This document shows positions 55,009 through 63,910 of a DNA stretch of 64,000 nt, piece by piece. This DNA is from Cellulosimicrobium cellulans (lineage in GTDB: Bacteria; Actinomycetota; Actinomycetes; Actinomycetales; Cellulomonadaceae). The stretch lies in NCBI RefSeq assembly GCF_007679345.1, contig NZ_VEGH01000012.1, positions 82,558 to 146,557 on the forward strand. Reading direction: 5' to 3'. Numbering within the stretch: the first letter of the stretch is position 1; each line of letters starts with the position of its first letter. The notes under the pieces are model-generated. The model ran no database searches. It was not told the origin of the DNA and saw nothing but the letters and a program-made list of their open reading frames with translations. The position numbers and the translations under genes are program-made.

Positions 55009-56037
55009 GTGCCCGAGATGATGAAGGCCGCGGTCGTCCGTGACCTCGGTGCTCCGCTGGTCGTCGAGGAGCGCCCGGTGCCGGTGCCGGGACCGCACGA
55101 GGCGCTGGTGAAGGTCGACTACTCCGGCGTCTGCCACACCGACCTGCACGCCGCCCGTGGTGACTGGCCCGTGCGCCCCGTGCCGCCGTTCGTGCCGGGG
55201 CACGAGGGCGCCGGGCGTGTCGTCGCCGTCGGCTCCGAGGTGCGCGGCGTCCGCGAGGGCGACCGCCTCGGCAACGCCTGGCTCGCGACGGCCTGCGGCA
55301 CGTGCACCGACTGCCTGCGCGGGTGGGAGACGCTCTGCGCTGCCCAGCAGAACTCGGGCTACTCCGTCGACGGCTCGTTCGCGGAGTACATGCTCGTCGA
55401 CGCCCGGTACGCGCCGCGCATCCCCGAGGGGGTCGACGCCGCCGGCGTGACCGCGGTGCTGTGCGCCGGGGTCACGGTCTACAAGGGCCTCAAGGTCACG
55501 GACGCCAAGCCGGGGGACTGGGTCGTCGTCTCCGGGATCGGCGGGCTCGGGCACATGGCGATCCAGTACGCGGCCGCGATGGGCTACCGGGTGATCGCGG
55601 TGACCGGCTCGGAGTCCAAGCGGGCCTCGGCGCTCGAGTACGGTGCCGAGCTCGTCGTGAACTACCGCGACGGCGACCCGGGCGAGGCCGTGCACGACCT
55701 GGTCGGCGGCGCGCACGCGGCCCTGGTGACCGCCGTCAGCGAGTCGACGTTCCCGCAGGCGCTCTCGATGCTGCGCCGCGGCGGGACGGTCTCGCTCGTC
55801 GGGCTGCCGCCGGGCACCTTCCCGCTGTCGATCTTCGACACCGTGCTGCGCGGGCTGACCGTGCGCGGGTCCATCGTCGGCACCCGGCTCGACATGCGGG
55901 AGGCCGTCGACTTCTACGACCGGGGACTCGTGCGCACCAAGTACGAGCTGCGGCCGCTGGACGCGGTGAACGACGTGTTCGCGCGGATGGAGACCGGCGC
56001 GATCGACGGGCGGGTGGTGCTCGACCTGGGGCTGTGA
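55009..56037 (+). CDS. adhP: Zinc-dependent alcohol dehydrogenase, AdhP type
   Basis: Interconverts alcohols and aldehydes with NAD; 342 aa. Catalytic zinc: Cys42 (SGVCHTD), His65-Glu66 (GHE) and a Cys in LCAGVT. Structural zinc: Cys96, 99, 102 and 110 (CGTCTDCLRGWETLC). Rossmann motif SGIGGLGHMAIQYA; MGYRVIAVTGSE continues it. GTG start chosen for GGAGAG 5-6 nt upstream; ATGs at 55018 and 55021 are in frame. A Rex-like site implies induction when NADH is high. Confidence 0.94.
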   Translation: MPEMMKAAVVRDLGAPLVVEERPVPVPGPHEALVKVDYSGVCHTDLHAARGDWPVRPVPPFVPGHEGAGRVVAVGSEVRGVREGDRLGNAWLATACGTCTDCLRGWETLCAAQQNSGYSVDGSFAEYMLVDARYAPRIPEGVDAAGVTAVLCAGVTVYKGLKVTDAKPGDWVVVSGIGGLGHMAIQYAAAMGYRVIAVTGSESKRASALEYGAELVVNYRDGDPGEAVHDLVGGAHAALVTAVSESTFPQALSMLRRGGTVSLVGLPPGTFPLSIFDTVLRGLTVRGSIVGTRLDMREAVDFYDRGLVRTKYELRPLDAVNDVFARMETGAIDGRVVLDLGL

Positions 56038-56052
56038 CCGCCGGTCACGGCG

Positions 56053-56068
56053 TGTGAGCGAGGTCACA
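56053..56068. promoter_or_regulatory. Second perfect CRP-type site, no gene assigned
   Basis: TGTGAGCGAGGTCACA fits TGTGA-N6-TCACA exactly and extends to an 18-bp palindrome. It lies just after the adhP stop in the 290-bp gap between convergent genes, so no annotated gene starts beside it. The rest of the gap holds no convincing gene. Confidence 0.55.
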
Positions 56069-56208
56069 CCACGGCGATGTGACGGATCGGCGTTGCCTGC
56101 GGACTACACGGGTGACGCGCACGGCCGGTGTGGAGGGCACCGGCCGGCGCGCGGCGGCCCGTCCGAGCCCGCAGGGGGCGGCTCGGCCGGTTCCCGCCGC
56201 ACCCGACC

Positions 56209-56238
56209 GGCCCCCGGGAGCCCTGGCTCCCGGGGGCC
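56209..56238. terminator. Bidirectional hairpin between adhP and the FMN reductase gene
   Basis: Perfect arms of 14 bp (56209-56222 and 56225-56238) around a CT spacer, very GC-rich, between convergent genes. Confidence 0.7.
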
Positions 56239-56327
56239 GCGGTGCGCGGCGCGTGCGGGCGCCTGGTGCGCGGCGCCTGCGGGACCGTGGTGCCGGCCAG
56301 TCCCCGGCGGGTGTCGCGCGGCCCGGG

Positions 56328-56933
56328 TCAGGAGGCCGGCGGCCCGAGCGGCGTCGCCGCCAGCGCGCGTGCCACGCCCACCAGGTTCTGCGCCATCGCC
56401 CGCCCGGTCGAGCGGCTCCAGTCGTGGCCCTCCTCGGTGCCGGAGTAGTCCGGCCCCGGCCCCGGCCCGCGGTTCCAGTACGTCCAGCCCTGCGGCGCGA
56501 TGGTGAACCCGATGTCCACCAGCCCGCCCGCGATCTCCGAGATCACGTGGTGCGCGCCGTCCTCGTTGCCCGTGACGACGACGCCCGCGACCCGGTTGTA
56601 GGCGACGGGACGGCCGGCGTCGTCGGTCTCGGAGATCATCGCGTCCATCCGCTCCAGCATCTTCTGGGCGATCGACGACGGGTGCCCGACCCACGTGGGG
56701 GTGGCGACGACCAGGATCTCGGCGTCGAGCACCGCGCGGCGGACCGCGGGCCACTCGTCGGTGCCGCCCAGGTCCGACTCGACGCCGGGCGGGATGTCGT
56801 GGTCGGCCAGCCGGATGGTCGTGACCTCGACGCCGTGGCCCTCCAGGGCCTCGACGACGACGCGCGCGAGCTGCTCGGTGTTCGACGGCTGCGGCGACGG
56901 CTTCAGCGTGCAGTTCAGGACGACGGCTCTCAT
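56328..56933 (-). CDS. NADPH-dependent FMN reductase / flavodoxin-fold protein
   Basis: 201 aa flavodoxin-like fold: VVLNCTLKPSPQPSNTEQLA (phosphate-binding loop), LVVATPTWVGHPSSIAQKMLERMDA (flavin loop) and VAGVVVTGNEDGAHHVISEI. Reduces FMN or quinones with NAD(P)H; the exact acceptor is unknown. GAGCGT lies 6 nt before the ATG, a leaderless-type start. Confidence 0.9.
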   Translation of the reverse strand: MRAVVLNCTLKPSPQPSNTEQLARVVVEALEGHGVEVTTIRLADHDIPPGVESDLGGTDEWPAVRRAVLDAEILVVATPTWVGHPSSIAQKMLERMDAMISETDDAGRPVAYNRVAGVVVTGNEDGAHHVISEIAGGLVDIGFTIAPQGWTYWNRGPGPGPDYSGTEEGHDWSRSTGRAMAQNLVGVARALAATPLGPPAS

Positions 56934-57023
56934 GCCCCCACGCTCCCCCCGGAGGCAGGATCCGGCGACCCCACGCGCCCCGTGCGCGCCCCGCGCGCCC
57001 GCGCGCTCCCACGCCCGCCCCTG

Positions 57024-57100
57024 CGCGCCGAGATAGGACCGCCGCGCCCGAACAGGACTGCGCAGCGCCCATCTCGGCGGAACGGACCTATCTCGGCGCG
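57024..57100. repeat. Intergenic element with 14-bp inverted arms
   Basis: Perfect arms CGCGCCGAGATAGG (57024-57037) and CCTATCTCGGCGCG (57087-57100), and a third partial copy CATCTCGGCG (57070-57079) within. Shares CTCGGCGGAACG with the 13-kb element. It follows the mqo stop, so it may be its terminator. Confidence 0.65.
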
Positions 57101-57149
57101 GACGTGGTCGCCGAGGTCGGTGCGTCGAGCCGGGGCGCGCCGGCGGGCG

Positions 57150-58793
57150 TCAGGCGACCGGGGTGTCCCGGCGGCGGGGGAGCGTCGGGCGGGCCGGGCG
57201 ACGGCCCGCCCCCCGCGCGGACACGTCCCGCGGCTCCGGGCCGGGCTCGTGGCCGACGCCCTCCGTGCCGGAGTCGCCCGCGCCCGGGCCGGCCGCGCCC
57301 GGGCGCGCCGGGTCGTCGGTCTCCAGGTCGGGGTCCGCGTCCGGGGCCTCGCCACCGCCCGGCACGCTGCGCCCGCCCGCGCGCTCGGCGAGCTGCGGCA
57401 TCATCTCCTCGAGCCGCGGCCGCCAGCCGGCGAACCGGTCGGGGAAGCAGCGGCGCAGCAGGTCGAGCATCGCCGACGCCGCGGTCGACGCCCCGGGCGA
57501 GGCGCCGAGCAGACCGGCGATCGAGCCGTCGGCGGCGGTGATCAGCTCGGTGCCGAACTCCAGCACGCCACCGCCCTTGCCGCGCTTGATGACCTGGACG
57601 CGCTGGCCGGCCGTGATGAGCTCCCAGTCCCGCTCGCGGGCCGTCGGCATGAAGCCGCGCAGCGTGCGCAGCCGGGCGTCGCGGTTCGCGAGCACCTCGG
57701 TGACCAGGTACTTGAGCAGGTCGAGGTTGTGCACGGCGACCGCGACCAGCGGGATCAGGTTGCCCGGGCGCACGGTGCGGACCAGGTCGGTCCACGAGCC
57801 GGCCTTGAGGAACTTCATGCTCCAGCCCGCGTACGGGCCGAACAGCAGCGCCGGGCTGCCCTGGACCACGCGGGTGTCGAGGTGCGGCACCGACATGGGC
57901 GGGGAGCCGACGGCGGCCTTGCCGTAGACCTTGCCGCGGTGCCGCTCGACGAGCGCCGGGTCGGTGGTGCGCAGGAACTGGCCGCTGATCGGGAAGCCGC
58001 CGTAGCCCTTGATCTCGGGGATCCCGGCGGCCTGCAGCAGCCGCAGCGCGCCGCCGCCGGCGCCGATGAACACGAACCGCGCGTCGAGCGTCGAGCGCTT
58101 CGGGCTCGCGTTCCACGCCCGGTCCACCAGGTGCAGCCGCCAGCCGCCGCCGCGGCGCCGGCTGATCCGCCGGACCTCGTGCTGCAGCCGGACGCGGGTG
58201 CCCCGGGCCACGAGGTCGTCGACCATGTGCCGCGCCAGGGTGCCGAAGTCGACGTCGAGGCCGTCGAGGGCCCGGGTGGCCGCGACGGGCTCGTCGGGGT
58301 CGCGGTCGGCCATGACCAGGGGCGCCCAGGACGCGATGGTCGCCGGGTCCTCGGAGTACTCGAGGTGCGCGAACCGCGGGTGCGCGGTCAGCGCGGCGTG
58401 CCGGCGGCGCAGGTAGTCGACGTCCGCGGCGCCGCGGACGAACGTCAGGTGCGGCACGGCGGACCGGAAGCCGTCGTCCGGCAGGCGGCCCTCGTCGCGC
58501 AGGTGGTCCCACAGCTGGCAGGACAGCGCGAACTGCTCGTTGATCGTCACCGCCTTGGCGATGTCGATCGAGCCGTCGGCCCGCTCGGGCGTGTAGTTCA
58601 GCTCGCAGAGCGCGGCGTGCCCGGTGCCGGCGTTGTTCCAGGCGTCGGTGCTCTCCAGGGCGATCCCGTCCAGCCGCTCGACGATCTCGATCCGCCAGGA
58701 CGGCTCGAGCTCGGAGAGCAGGGTGGCGAGCGTGGCGGACATGATCCCGCCACCGACCAGGACGACATCGACCGGCTCGACAGTTGAGGGCAC
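57150..58793 (-). CDS. mqo: Malate:quinone oxidoreductase
   Basis: FAD enzyme of the inner membrane face that oxidises malate to oxaloacetate and reduces quinone in the TCA cycle; 547 aa. FAD-binding VVLVGGGIMSATLATLL, the family motif DAWNNAGTGHAALCELNYTP, VFIGAGGGALRLLQAAGIPE and a C-terminal LLGASPGASTAA. The last 55 residues (after MMPQLAER) are a Gly/Pro/Asp-rich extension beyond the usual end near 490. GTG start; TACCAT lies 6 nt upstream. Confidence 0.96.
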   Translation of the reverse strand: MPSTVEPVDVVLVGGGIMSATLATLLSELEPSWRIEIVERLDGIALESTDAWNNAGTGHAALCELNYTPERADGSIDIAKAVTINEQFALSCQLWDHLRDEGRLPDDGFRSAVPHLTFVRGAADVDYLRRRHAALTAHPRFAHLEYSEDPATIASWAPLVMADRDPDEPVAATRALDGLDVDFGTLARHMVDDLVARGTRVRLQHEVRRISRRRGGGWRLHLVDRAWNASPKRSTLDARFVFIGAGGGALRLLQAAGIPEIKGYGGFPISGQFLRTTDPALVERHRGKVYGKAAVGSPPMSVPHLDTRVVQGSPALLFGPYAGWSMKFLKAGSWTDLVRTVRPGNLIPLVAVAVHNLDLLKYLVTEVLANRDARLRTLRGFMPTARERDWELITAGQRVQVIKRGKGGGVLEFGTELITAADGSIAGLLGASPGASTAASAMLDLLRRCFPDRFAGWRPRLEEMMPQLAERAGGRSVPGGGEAPDADPDLETDDPARPGAAGPGAGDSGTEGVGHEPGPEPRDVSARGAGRRPARPTLPRRRDTPVA

Positions 58794-58927
58794 GACTCGA
58801 TGGTAACCAGCGCGAGCGGGGGTCCGTGCACCAGATCCACGCAGCGGGCACCAGGGACGATCGTCCTGGCGCCCCGAGCGGGGCCGTTCGGCGTGCGAGG
58901 TCCGGGTGCTGGTGCCAGCGTGGGCCC

Positions 58928-59122
58928 ATGAGCACCGACGACACCACGCAGAACGGCTACGACCCCGCCGAGGACCCGGACTCCGACCCGGAGATGCTCA
59001 ACCCGCGCACCGGGACGCAGGCCGCCGGCGGCGACGAGGGCGACGTCGACACCGACGCCGAGCCCGACAACCTGAACCCCCGGGCCGACGGGGCGGACGG
59101 CGGCGGCGCCGCCACCCCGTGA
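58928..59122 (+). CDS. Small acidic protein with duplicated LNPR motif
   Basis: 64 aa, strongly acidic and disordered: about one third Asp/Glu. Two similar halves contain EMLNPRTG and DNLNPRAD, an internal repeat. CAGCGT lies 6 nt before the ATG. Its TGA overlaps the next start (GTGA), which supports it as real. Function unknown. Confidence 0.7.
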   Translation: MSTDDTTQNGYDPAEDPDSDPEMLNPRTGTQAAGGDEGDVDTDAEPDNLNPRADGADGGGAATP

Positions 59123-59643
59123 GGCGCCTCGACCGCACGCTGCTCGACTCCTACCTCGGCGACCACCTCGCCGGGGCGGAGGGCGGCAGCGCGCGCTTCG
59201 GCCGGATGGCCGAGGCCTACGCGGACACGCCCCTGGGTCCGGCGCTCGCCCGGATCGCGCAGGAGGTCACCGACGAGCGCGAGTGGCTGCGCGACACCGC
59301 GTACCGGCTCGACGTGCGCCCGTCCGTGGTCAAGCGGGTCGGCCTGGCGGCCGTCGAGCGGGTGGGGCGGCTGAAGCCGAACGGCCGGCTCTCCGACCCG
59401 TCGCCGCTGACCGCCGTGCTGGAGATCGACCTCATGCGCGGGGCGGTCATCGCCAAGCGCGGGCTGTGGGAGACGCTGCACATCTGGGCCGACGACCTCG
59501 GCCTCGACCCCGCGCACCTGCAGCGGCTGCTGGACCAGGCCGACGAGCAGATCGCGACGCTCACCCGGCTCGGCCAGGTCGCGCGCGAGCAGGCGTTCGC
59601 GGAGGACGGCGAGCCGGGCCGGCCGGCGGAGGAGACCCGGTGA
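59119..59643 (+). CDS. Helical protein of unknown function
   Basis: 174 aa, predicted mostly alpha-helical with no TM segment: RTLLDSYLGDHLAGAEGGSA, PLGPALARIAQEVTDEREWLRD, LEIDLMRGAVIAKRGLWETL and DQADEQIATLTRLGQVA. The layout (acidic residues spaced in long helices) resembles ferritin-like four-helix bundles, but no complete metal motif can be traced. Overlaps both neighbours by 4 bp. Confidence 0.75.
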   Translation: MRRLDRTLLDSYLGDHLAGAEGGSARFGRMAEAYADTPLGPALARIAQEVTDEREWLRDTAYRLDVRPSVVKRVGLAAVERVGRLKPNGRLSDPSPLTAVLEIDLMRGAVIAKRGLWETLHIWADDLGLDPAHLQRLLDQADEQIATLTRLGQVAREQAFAEDGEPGRPAEETR

Positions 59644-60671
59644 GGGTCGTCGTCGTCGGGGGCAGCGGCAACGTCGGCACCGCGGTGCTGCGCCGGCTGC
59701 GGAACGACCCCACGGTCACCTCGCTGGTCGGCGTCGCCCGCCGCACGCCCCGCAGGACGCCGCCCGCGCCGTACGACACCGCGGACTGGCACGCGGTCGA
59801 CATCGGCGAGCGCGGCCCCGACGGACCGGTCGTCGAGCGGCTGCGCCGCGTGTTCGCGGGGGCCGACGCGGTGGTGAACCTGGCCTGGCTGATCCAGCCG
59901 AGCCACGACCGCGACCAGCTCCGCCGCGTCAACGTCGACGGGATGCGCCGGGTGCTCGGCGCGGTGGTCGAGGCGAGCGTGCCGCACCTGGTGGTGGCGT
60001 CCTCGGTCGGCGCGTACAGCCCGTCGTACTCGGACGAGCCGCGCGACGAGGAGTGGGACACCGGCGGGGTGCGCTCGTCCGACTACAGCGTCGACAAGGT
60101 GGCCGTCGAGCGGCTGCTGGACGAGGCCGAGCTGCGCTACCCGACGCTGACCATCGCGCGGCTGCGTCCCGCGCTGGTGTTCCAGCACGCCGCCGGCCAC
60201 GAGATCAAGCGGTACTTCCTGGGGCCGTTCGTGCCGGCCGGGGTGCTCGACGGCCGGCTGCCGGTGCTGCCGTGGCCCGCGGGGTTCCGGCTCCAGGCGG
60301 TGCACGCCGACGACCTGGCCGACGCGTACCGCGAGGCGGTGGTCCGGCAGGCGCGCGGGCCGTACAACCTCGCCGGCCCGGGGATCATCCGCGCCGCCGA
60401 CGTCGCCGACGTGGTGTCGCGCGGCCGCTGGCGCGAGGTGCCGCACGCGCCCGTGCGGACGGCCCTCACGCTGGCGTGGCACGCGCGGCTGGCGCCGGTC
60501 GGGCCCGGGTGGTTCGACATGGGGGCCTCCGCGCCGGTGCTCGACACGGGCCGCGCGGAGAGGCAGCTCGGCTTCCGCCCGCGGTACACCGGGGTGCAGG
60601 CGATGCGGCAGCTGGTCGCGGGCATCGCGCGCGGGGCCGGGACGGCCAGCCCGCCGATGCGGCCGCGCTGA
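59640..60671 (+). CDS. NAD-dependent epimerase/dehydratase family protein
   Basis: 343 aa extended SDR. Starts VVVVGGSGNVGTAVLRRL (Rossmann). The active site has VVASSVGAYSPSYSDEP and the YSVDK motif (YxxxK), then ARLRPALVF. The C-terminal half has GPYNLAGPGIIRAADVADVV. The substrate is probably a sugar nucleotide or lipid-linked sugar, not decidable. GTG overlaps the preceding stop. Confidence 0.9.
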   Translation: MRVVVVGGSGNVGTAVLRRLRNDPTVTSLVGVARRTPRRTPPAPYDTADWHAVDIGERGPDGPVVERLRRVFAGADAVVNLAWLIQPSHDRDQLRRVNVDGMRRVLGAVVEASVPHLVVASSVGAYSPSYSDEPRDEEWDTGGVRSSDYSVDKVAVERLLDEAELRYPTLTIARLRPALVFQHAAGHEIKRYFLGPFVPAGVLDGRLPVLPWPAGFRLQAVHADDLADAYREAVVRQARGPYNLAGPGIIRAADVADVVSRGRWREVPHAPVRTALTLAWHARLAPVGPGWFDMGASAPVLDTGRAERQLGFRPRYTGVQAMRQLVAGIARGAGTASPPMRPR

Positions 60672-60738
60672 CGGGTCGCCCCCGGGCGGCCCGGGGTGGG
60701 TCGCGGGCGACCGGGCGCGCGCAGGGCATGCTGGGGGC

Positions 60739-61254
60739 ATGCCCGACGCCCAGGCCCCCCGGCTCGTCCTCGGCGACCCCGCCGCGCCCGTCACGATCAC
60801 CGAGTACGGCGACCTCGAGTGCCCGTACTGCCGGTCCGCCGAGCCCGTCCTCCGGCGCCTGGTCGAGGAGTCCGACGGCGGGGTGCGGCTCGTGTGGCGG
60901 CACTTCCCGCTGTTCCAGGTGCACCCGCACGCCCTGATCGCGGCGCTCGCGGCCGAGGCCGCCGCCGAGCAGGGGCTGTTCTGGGAGATGCAGCGGCTGC
61001 TGTTCGCGCAGCAGGACCGGCTGACCGAGCCGGACCTGCGGGCCGCGGGCGTGCGCCTCGGGCTGGACCCGGCGGTCGTCGCGGGCGAGGGTGCGCAGCG
61101 GTTCGCGGACCTGGTCGAGGCGGACTACGTCGGCGGCCTGGGGCTCGGGGTCCGGGGCACGCCGACGCTGCTGGTCCAGGGCGAGCGGTACGCCGGGCCG
61201 GTCGAGCTGCCGGCGCTGCGCGCGGCGGTCGCGGCGGCGGCCCCGGCGCGCTGA
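60739..61254 (+). CDS. DsbA-like thioredoxin-fold oxidoreductase
   Basis: 171 aa. CPYC active site in YGDLECPYCRSAEPVL (residues about 30-33) and cis-Pro in VRGTPTLLVQGERY. No signal peptide, so it acts in the cytosol, like many actinobacterial DsbA-family proteins next to NhaA genes. CATGCT lies 6 nt before the ATG. Confidence 0.92.
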   Translation: MPDAQAPRLVLGDPAAPVTITEYGDLECPYCRSAEPVLRRLVEESDGGVRLVWRHFPLFQVHPHALIAALAAEAAAEQGLFWEMQRLLFAQQDRLTEPDLRAAGVRLGLDPAVVAGEGAQRFADLVEADYVGGLGLGVRGTPTLLVQGERYAGPVELPALRAAVAAAAPAR

Positions 61255-61308
61255 CGCCCCGCGCCGCCGCGACCCGCGCCGCCGCCCGTCGCGCCGCCGC
61301 CCGTCGCA

Positions 61309-61328
61309 CCGCCGCCCCGGGGCGGCGG
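61309..61328. terminator. GC hairpin between convergent dsbA-like and nhaA genes
   Basis: CCGCCGCCCCGGGGCGGCGG is a perfect 20-bp palindrome in the 147-bp gap. Just before it, three similar 15-bp units (GCGCCGCCGCCCGTC type) lie in tandem. Confidence 0.5.
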
Positions 61329-61401
61329 CGCACCGCATCCCCACCCGATCGGCCCGCGGCCACCCGGTCGCCCGGGTGGCGCCGCGACCATCGGCCGGGG
61401 A

Positions 61402-62787
61402 TCAGGACCCGGCGACCCAGGGCCGCGGCGGCAGGCCCGCGGGGAGCTCCTCGTCCGGGGAGCACAGCGGCAGCCGGTCGCCGAGGATCCGCAGCAGGAC
61501 CGTGCCCAGCACCGCCGCGATCAGCGAGCCCGCGAGGATGCCGATCTTGGCCTGCTCGACGAGCTCGCCCTCGAACGCCAGCTCCGCGATGAACAGCGAG
61601 ATCGTGAACCCGATCCCGGCCAGCACGGCGCCGCCCACCAGGTGGCCCCAGCGGACCCGTCCGGGCAGCCGGCCGAGGCCGGTGCGGATCGCGAGCGTCG
61701 CGGCGCCCGTGATGCCGATGGTGTTGCCGGCGACCAGGGCGACGGCGACGCCGATCGTCACGGTCGACGTCGCGGCCGCCCGCAGCGCCTCGGCGTCGAG
61801 CCGCACCCCGGCGTTGGCCAGGCCGAACACCGGGACGATCACGAACGCCGACCAGGGGTGCAGCAGGCGCTGCAGCCGCTCGCCGGCGGGCACCGTCGCG
61901 CGTGCCGCCAGCTCGGCCAGGTGCTCGGTGTCCGCGGTCGGCTCGGCGACCAGGCCCTGCGTCCAGCGCCGCACCTGGTCGACGTGGTCCCGCGCCATCG
62001 GCCGCGACGGCAGCAGCAGCCCGACGAGCACGCCCGCGAGCGTCGCGTGCACGCCCGAGGCGTTCACCGCGAACCACAGCGCGATCCCGACCAGCGCGTA
62101 CGGCGTGAGCCGCCAGACGCCGAGCCAGCGCAGCACCAGCAGCACCAGGACGAGCGCCCCGGCGACGCCGAGCGCGAGGGCGTCCACGCCGTCGTTGTAG
62201 AACACCGCCATCACGGTGATCGCCCCGATGTCGTCGACGATCGCGAGCGTCAGCAGGAACAGGCGCAGCCGGTCCGGGCACGCGGGGCCGAACAGCGCCA
62301 GGATCCCGACCAGGAACGCCGTGTCCGTCGACATCACGACGCCCCAGCCGTGCGCCGCCTCCGTGCCCGCGTTGAACAGCAGGTAGATGACGGCGGGAAT
62401 CGCGAGGCCGCCCAGCGCGCCGAGCGCCGGCACGGCGACCGTCCGCCGGTCGCGCAGCTCGCCGCTGGTGATCTCCCGGTTGATCTCGAGCCCGACGACG
62501 CAGAAGAACACCGCCATCGCGGCGTCGTTCACCCAGTGGTGCAGGTCGAGGTCGAGCCCGAACGAGCCGAGGTGGAACCCGGCCGTCGTCGACCACAGCG
62601 CGTCGTACGACCCCGACAGCGGCGAGTTCGCCCACACCAGCGCGAGCACGGTCGCGCCGAGCAGGAACACGGCGCTGCCGGCCTCGGTCGCCAGGAAGTC
62701 CCGCACCGACGGGCTGACGGACGGCAGGCGGACCCGCAGCGGGGGGCCGGGGACGGCACGGGCGGGATCGGCGGCGTCGGTGGCCAC
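61402..62787 (-). CDS. nhaA: NhaA-type Na+/H+ antiporter
   Basis: Exchanges Na+ for 2 H+; 461 aa, longer than E. coli NhaA (388) through N- and C-terminal extensions. The ion-binding Asp pair is in LAIVDDIGAITVMAVFY, with SLFIAELAF later. Helix 1 is followed by PLSGSYDALW. GTG start chosen because GAGGGAG lies 6-7 nt upstream. NhaA next to a DsbA-like gene is seen in other actinobacteria, where the two are sometimes fused. Confidence 0.96.
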   Translation of the reverse strand: MATDAADPARAVPGPPLRVRLPSVSPSVRDFLATEAGSAVFLLGATVLALVWANSPLSGSYDALWSTTAGFHLGSFGLDLDLHHWVNDAAMAVFFCVVGLEINREITSGELRDRRTVAVPALGALGGLAIPAVIYLLFNAGTEAAHGWGVVMSTDTAFLVGILALFGPACPDRLRLFLLTLAIVDDIGAITVMAVFYNDGVDALALGVAGALVLVLLVLRWLGVWRLTPYALVGIALWFAVNASGVHATLAGVLVGLLLPSRPMARDHVDQVRRWTQGLVAEPTADTEHLAELAARATVPAGERLQRLLHPWSAFVIVPVFGLANAGVRLDAEALRAAATSTVTIGVAVALVAGNTIGITGAATLAIRTGLGRLPGRVRWGHLVGGAVLAGIGFTISLFIAELAFEGELVEQAKIGILAGSLIAAVLGTVLLRILGDRLPLCSPDEELPAGLPPRPWVAGS

Positions 62788-62954
62788 GGGCGGCTCCCTC
62801 GCGGTCGGTGACGGGCGGCTGACGGGGATCCCCGGAGGGGCCCGACGTGGGACAACGCGGCGGGCAGCGTCAGTATGCCGACCCGGGGTCGCCGACCGGC
62901 AGGGGGGCGGCCGCCGGGCGGCGGCCGGCGGCCGGGATGCGCGACGATGGGGGC

Positions 62955-63815
62955 ATGACGACCCCCGACGCCACCGGCACCCCGCCCGCCACGACCCCCG
63001 CCCCGCGGACCGCGCTGGTCACCGGGGCCGGACGAGGGATCGGCCGGGGGCTCGCGCTCGGCCTGGTCCGGGCCGGCTGGGACGTCGCGCTCGTCGGCCG
63101 CACCCGCGCGCACCTCGACGCCGTGGCCGAGGAGGCCCGGGCGGCGCGCCCGGACGCCCGGGTGGTCGTCGAGCCGGTGGACGTGGTGGACCGCGAGGCC
63201 GTCGCGGCGGCCGTGGCGCGGGTCGAGGAGGCGTTCGCCGACCGCGGCGGGCTGGGGCTGCTGGTGAACAACGCCGGCGTGATCGAGCGGGCCGAGGTGG
63301 ACCTGGTGGCCGACGACGTCGAGGACGTGTGGCGGGTGATCGAGACGAACGTGCGCGGCCCGCTGCTGCTCGCGCACGCGGTGCTGCCGGCGATGCTGGC
63401 GCGGCGCTCCGGGCGCGTGGTGAATATCAACTCGGGCTCGGGCCACCGGCCGTCGCGGGTGTACACGGGCTACGGGATCAGCAAGGGCGCGCTCGCCCGG
63501 CTCACCACGATGCTCGACGCGCAGTACGCCGACCGTGGGGTCACGGTGCTCGACGTGGCGCCCGGCGTGGTGGTCACCGACATGACGCAGGCGATGCCGC
63601 TGCACGACGAGCGCACCGAGTGGACCCCGGTGGAGGCCACCGTGGCGCTGGTGGACGCCTTCGGCTCGGGGCGGCTGGACGCGCTGCACGGGCGGTTCGT
63701 CCGCGCGGGGACGGACACCCCGGAGTCGCTGACGGCGCTGGCCGACCGGATCGTGGCGGCGGACGCGCGCACGCTGCGCCTGGCCCCGTACGGGGAGGAC
63801 GACCCGGTCGCCTGA
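62955..63815 (+). CDS. Short-chain dehydrogenase/reductase
   Basis: 286 aa SDR. Cofactor loop TGAGRGIGRGLAL, structural NNAG, catalytic Ser in NINSGSGH, and YGISK (YxxxK). Arg at the end of beta-2 (VGRTRAHLD) suggests NADP. A Pro/Thr-rich N-terminal tail precedes the fold. Substrate unknown. GACGAT lies 6 nt before the ATG. Confidence 0.93.
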   Translation: MTTPDATGTPPATTPAPRTALVTGAGRGIGRGLALGLVRAGWDVALVGRTRAHLDAVAEEARAARPDARVVVEPVDVVDREAVAAAVARVEEAFADRGGLGLLVNNAGVIERAEVDLVADDVEDVWRVIETNVRGPLLLAHAVLPAMLARRSGRVVNINSGSGHRPSRVYTGYGISKGALARLTTMLDAQYADRGVTVLDVAPGVVVTDMTQAMPLHDERTEWTPVEATVALVDAFGSGRLDALHGRFVRAGTDTPESLTALADRIVAADARTLRLAPYGEDDPVA

Positions 63816-63883
63816 GGGCCCGCCCCGCCCCGCCCCCGCCCCCGCCCCCGCCCCGCCGTCGCCCTCTCGGTGTCCCCATCGGT

Positions 63884-63910
63884 CCCCCCCCCCCCCCCCC
63901 CCCCCCCCCC
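63884..63910. repeat. 27-base poly-C homopolymer
   Basis: Twenty-seven uninterrupted C followed by G and eleven more C (63912-63922). Such a run is extremely rare in bacterial chromosomes and is prone to slippage or assembly error. It lies in the gap after the SDR gene; the next gene is outside the window. Confidence 0.8.

Noticed and set aside
56079..58787. Long plus-strand frame opposite mqo and the FMN reductase
   Set aside because: Antisense shadow of two clear genes with no domain features.
61255..61308. Tandem GCGCCGCCGCCCGTC units suggesting a CRISPR-like array
   Set aside because: Units are directly adjacent without spacers; a simple GC repeat.
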